DNA of 5,999 bases from NCBI GenBank assembly GCA_013152615.1, contig JAADGA010000142.1, positions 1 through 5,999 of the forward strand, given 5' to 3'. Numbering within the stretch: position 1 is the first letter of the stretch; each line of letters opens with the position of its first letter. The notes below the pieces were generated by a model that was not told the DNA's origin, ran no database searches, and worked only from the letters and a program-made list of their open reading frames with translations. The translations under genes and the position numbers were made by a program. This stretch comes from Alphaproteobacteria bacterium. Its GTDB lineage: Bacteria; Pseudomonadota; Alphaproteobacteria; Sphingomonadales; Emcibacteraceae. Of the stretch, positions 4,310-5,999 are shown in pieces.

Positions 4310-5999
4310 ATGCAGAAGCCGGGTGACGGGACGACGGGGCGATATGAAGATAATTCGGCTCAGCGAACAGACATAAATGAAATCAAATTGTTATGGGGTT
4401 TTCTGTCGAGATATAAAAAAACCATGGTCGCCGCCCTGGTGGCTCTGATGATTGCCTCGGGGGCGACCCTGCTGATCCCGCTGGCCTTTCGCAGCATGAT
4501 AGACAAGGGGTTTTCCGGTAAAAATGCTGATTTGATTACGGTTTATTTCGCCGTTCTGCTGGCGGTGGCGGTTGTGCTGGCGATTGCAACATTTGCCCGT
4601 CACTATTATGTTTCATGGGTTGGAGAACGAGTCGTCGCCGACATCAGGCGGGCGGTATTTGCCAATGTCATTCATCTTGGTCCAACTTTTTTTGAGAAGA
4701 ATCTCACCGGTGATATTATTTCGCGCCTGACCACGGACACCACTGTGATTCAGACTGCGGTCGGCTCAACCCTGTCCATTGCGCTGCGCAATATTCTAAC
4801 CCTGATCGGCGGTCTGGCTTTTATGGCGGTGACCAGTGCCAAGATGCTGGGGCTGGTATTGCTGGTGGTGCCGCTGGTGGTGGTTCCGATTATTTTTCTG
4901 GGGCGCAGGGTGCGTGAATTGTCAACCCTCACCCAGGATAAAACCGCCGAGGTCAGTGCGGTTGCCAGTGAAACCATAGGCGCGGTGCAGACGATACAGG
5001 CTTTCACTCAGGAAGGCCGGGAAACGGTAAGGTTTGGTGGCTTTGTCGAAGCGGCCTTTGATGCCGCCATCCGTTTGGTCAGAATCCGGTCATGGTTGAC
5101 CGCAATCGTCATTCTGATGATTTTTGCCGCGATGGATTTTATCCTGTGGGTCGGGGCTTCCGATGTGATTGCAGGAACAATGACCGGCGGCGAACTGGCT
5201 TCTTTTGTCATGTATGCGGCTCTGGTTGCGGGGGCGGTCGGCTCGTTGAGTGAAGTCTATGGCGGTTTGCAGCGGGCCGCCGGGGCCATCAATCGCTGTG
5301 TGGTCATCATCACTGCCAAGACCGATATCAAGGCTCCGGAACATCCCAGTCGGTTGCCGGAGCAGCCCGAAGGCAGGATTGAGTTTTGTGATGTGAGCTT
5401 CAGCTATCCTTCACGACCGGACGACGCGACCCTTGACAGCTTCAGCCTGTCGGTGATCAGGGGCGAGACGCTGGCCATTGTCGGGCCATCCGGGGCTGGC
5501 AAGACCACGGTTTTTCAGTTGATCCAGCGGTTTTATGATCCGGACCGGGGGGAAATACGGATCGACGGCGTCAATATCAGAACAGCGGACCCGGAAGAGG
5601 TGCGCCGACGTCTGGCGATTGTGCCGCAGGAAACTGTTATTTTTGCCACCAGTGTTGAGGATAATATCCGCTACGGCAACCCGGAGGCGAGCGATGACAT
5701 GGTTCAGGCCGCCGCCGTCGCCGCCCGGGCCGATGAATTTATCGTCAGGCTTCCGGATGGTATGCGGACCTATCTCGGCGAAAGAGGCACCCGGCTGTCC
5801 GGCGGCCAGCGTCAGCGGATTGCCATTGCCCGCGCCATTTTGCGTGATACGCCGATCCTGTTGCTGGATGAAGCAACCTCTTCCCTTGATGCCGAGAGTG
5901 AGAAGAAGATCCAGCAGGCTCTGGAAAAATTAATGCAGGCGCGGACGACAATCGTTGTTGCCCACCGGCTGGCCACGGTGCAGAAAGCCGACCGGATTG
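4310..5999 (+). CDS. MsbA-like ABC exporter half-transporter (TMD-NBD fusion), 3' end cut by the window
   Basis: The window holds 563 codons without a stop. The family usually has about 570-600 residues, so only the last few dozen are likely missing. Six membrane segments are visible at roughly 38-60, 77-97, 158-175, 178-197, 262-284 and 296-315, followed by a nucleotide-binding domain from about 355. Its motifs are complete: A-loop Tyr366, Walker A GPSGAGKTT (392-400), Q-loop Gln440, signature LSGGQ (496-500), Walker B ILLLD with Asp520 and catalytic Glu521, and switch His552. It should work as a homodimer, or a heterodimer with another half-transporter, exporting a lipid or hydrophobic compound across the inner membrane. 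It resembles the MsbA-related subfamily rather than lipid A MsbA itself, but the substrate cannot be told. The ATG at 4310 follows GGGGAGG (4301-4307) with only a 2-nt gap, which is short; no better in-frame start exists before the upstream TAA at 4280. Third codon positions look more GC-rich than in the genes to the left. Confidence 0.93.
   Translation, partial: MQKPGDGTTGRYEDNSAQRTDINEIKLLWGFLSRYKKTMVAALVALMIASGATLLIPLAFRSMIDKGFSGKNADLITVYFAVLLAVAVVLAIATFARHYYVSWVGERVVADIRRAVFANVIHLGPTFFEKNLTGDIISRLTTDTTVIQTAVGSTLSIALRNILTLIGGLAFMAVTSAKMLGLVLLVVPLVVVPIIFLGRRVRELSTLTQDKTAEVSAVASETIGAVQTIQAFTQEGRETVRFGGFVEAAFDAAIRLVRIRSWLTAIVILMIFAAMDFILWVGASDVIAGTMTGGELASFVMYAALVAGAVGSLSEVYGGLQRAAGAINRCVVIITAKTDIKAPEHPSRLPEQPEGRIEFCDVSFSYPSRPDDATLDSFSLSVIRGETLAIVGPSGAGKTTVFQLIQRFYDPDRGEIRIDGVNIRTADPEEVRRRLAIVPQETVIFATSVEDNIRYGNPEASDDMVQAAAVAARADEFIVRLPDGMRTYLGERGTRLSGGQRQRIAIARAILRDTPILLLDEATSSLDAESEKKIQQALEKLMQARTTIVVAHRLATVQKADRI

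Noticed and set aside
5535..5933. Plus-strand 132-residue ORF in another frame within the ABC exporter
   Set aside because: It overlaps the nucleotide-binding domain with all its motifs in the main frame; its arginine- and proline-rich content is typical of a frame-shifted GC-rich gene.

Overview
The window looks like ordinary chromosome from an alphaproteobacterium of moderate GC content. The best lineage markers are an RcdA/DUF1465 gene, a PAS_5-family gene and a cysteine-free ribosomal protein L31. The order within the class cannot be fixed from the sequence alone.

Layout, left to right. Positions 1-269 are noncoding and end in a duplicated ribosome-binding segment. Then come a secreted glycerophosphodiester phosphodiesterase (glpQ-like, 270-1322), a repeat-bearing gap (1323-1602), a free-standing class I glutamine amidotransferase (1603-2472), a gap with a weak hairpin and a possible 12-codon leader ORF, a PAS_5-family protein starting at GTG (2606-3112), a structured gap with an 11-bp inverted repeat and a 14-bp palindrome (3113-3324), and rcdA (3325-3846). 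After that lie a convergent bidirectional terminator, rpmE on the minus strand (3892-4116), a divergent promoter region, and an MsbA-like ABC exporter half-transporter (from 4310) that runs off the right edge. All genes are on the plus strand except rpmE. The gaps between the first three genes are long and structured, so they are probably separate transcription units rather than one operon.

The genes do not form one pathway. GlpQ hydrolyses deacylated phospholipid headgroups in the periplasm. The amidotransferase has an intact catalytic triad but no visible partner. The PAS_5 protein is a probable sensor or scaffold. RcdA is the ClpXP adaptor of cell-cycle proteolysis, L31 is a ribosomal protein, and the ABC protein is an inner-membrane exporter.

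I found no convincing undescribed system. The most unusual signal is in the noncoding DNA. Four separate short tandem duplications surround glpQ (units of 14, 12, 23 and about 27 bp), and the 23-bp one has rewritten the last residues of the protein. The gap before rcdA carries strong dyad symmetry, and a short ORF with a strong ribosome-binding site overlaps the GTG start of the PAS gene.
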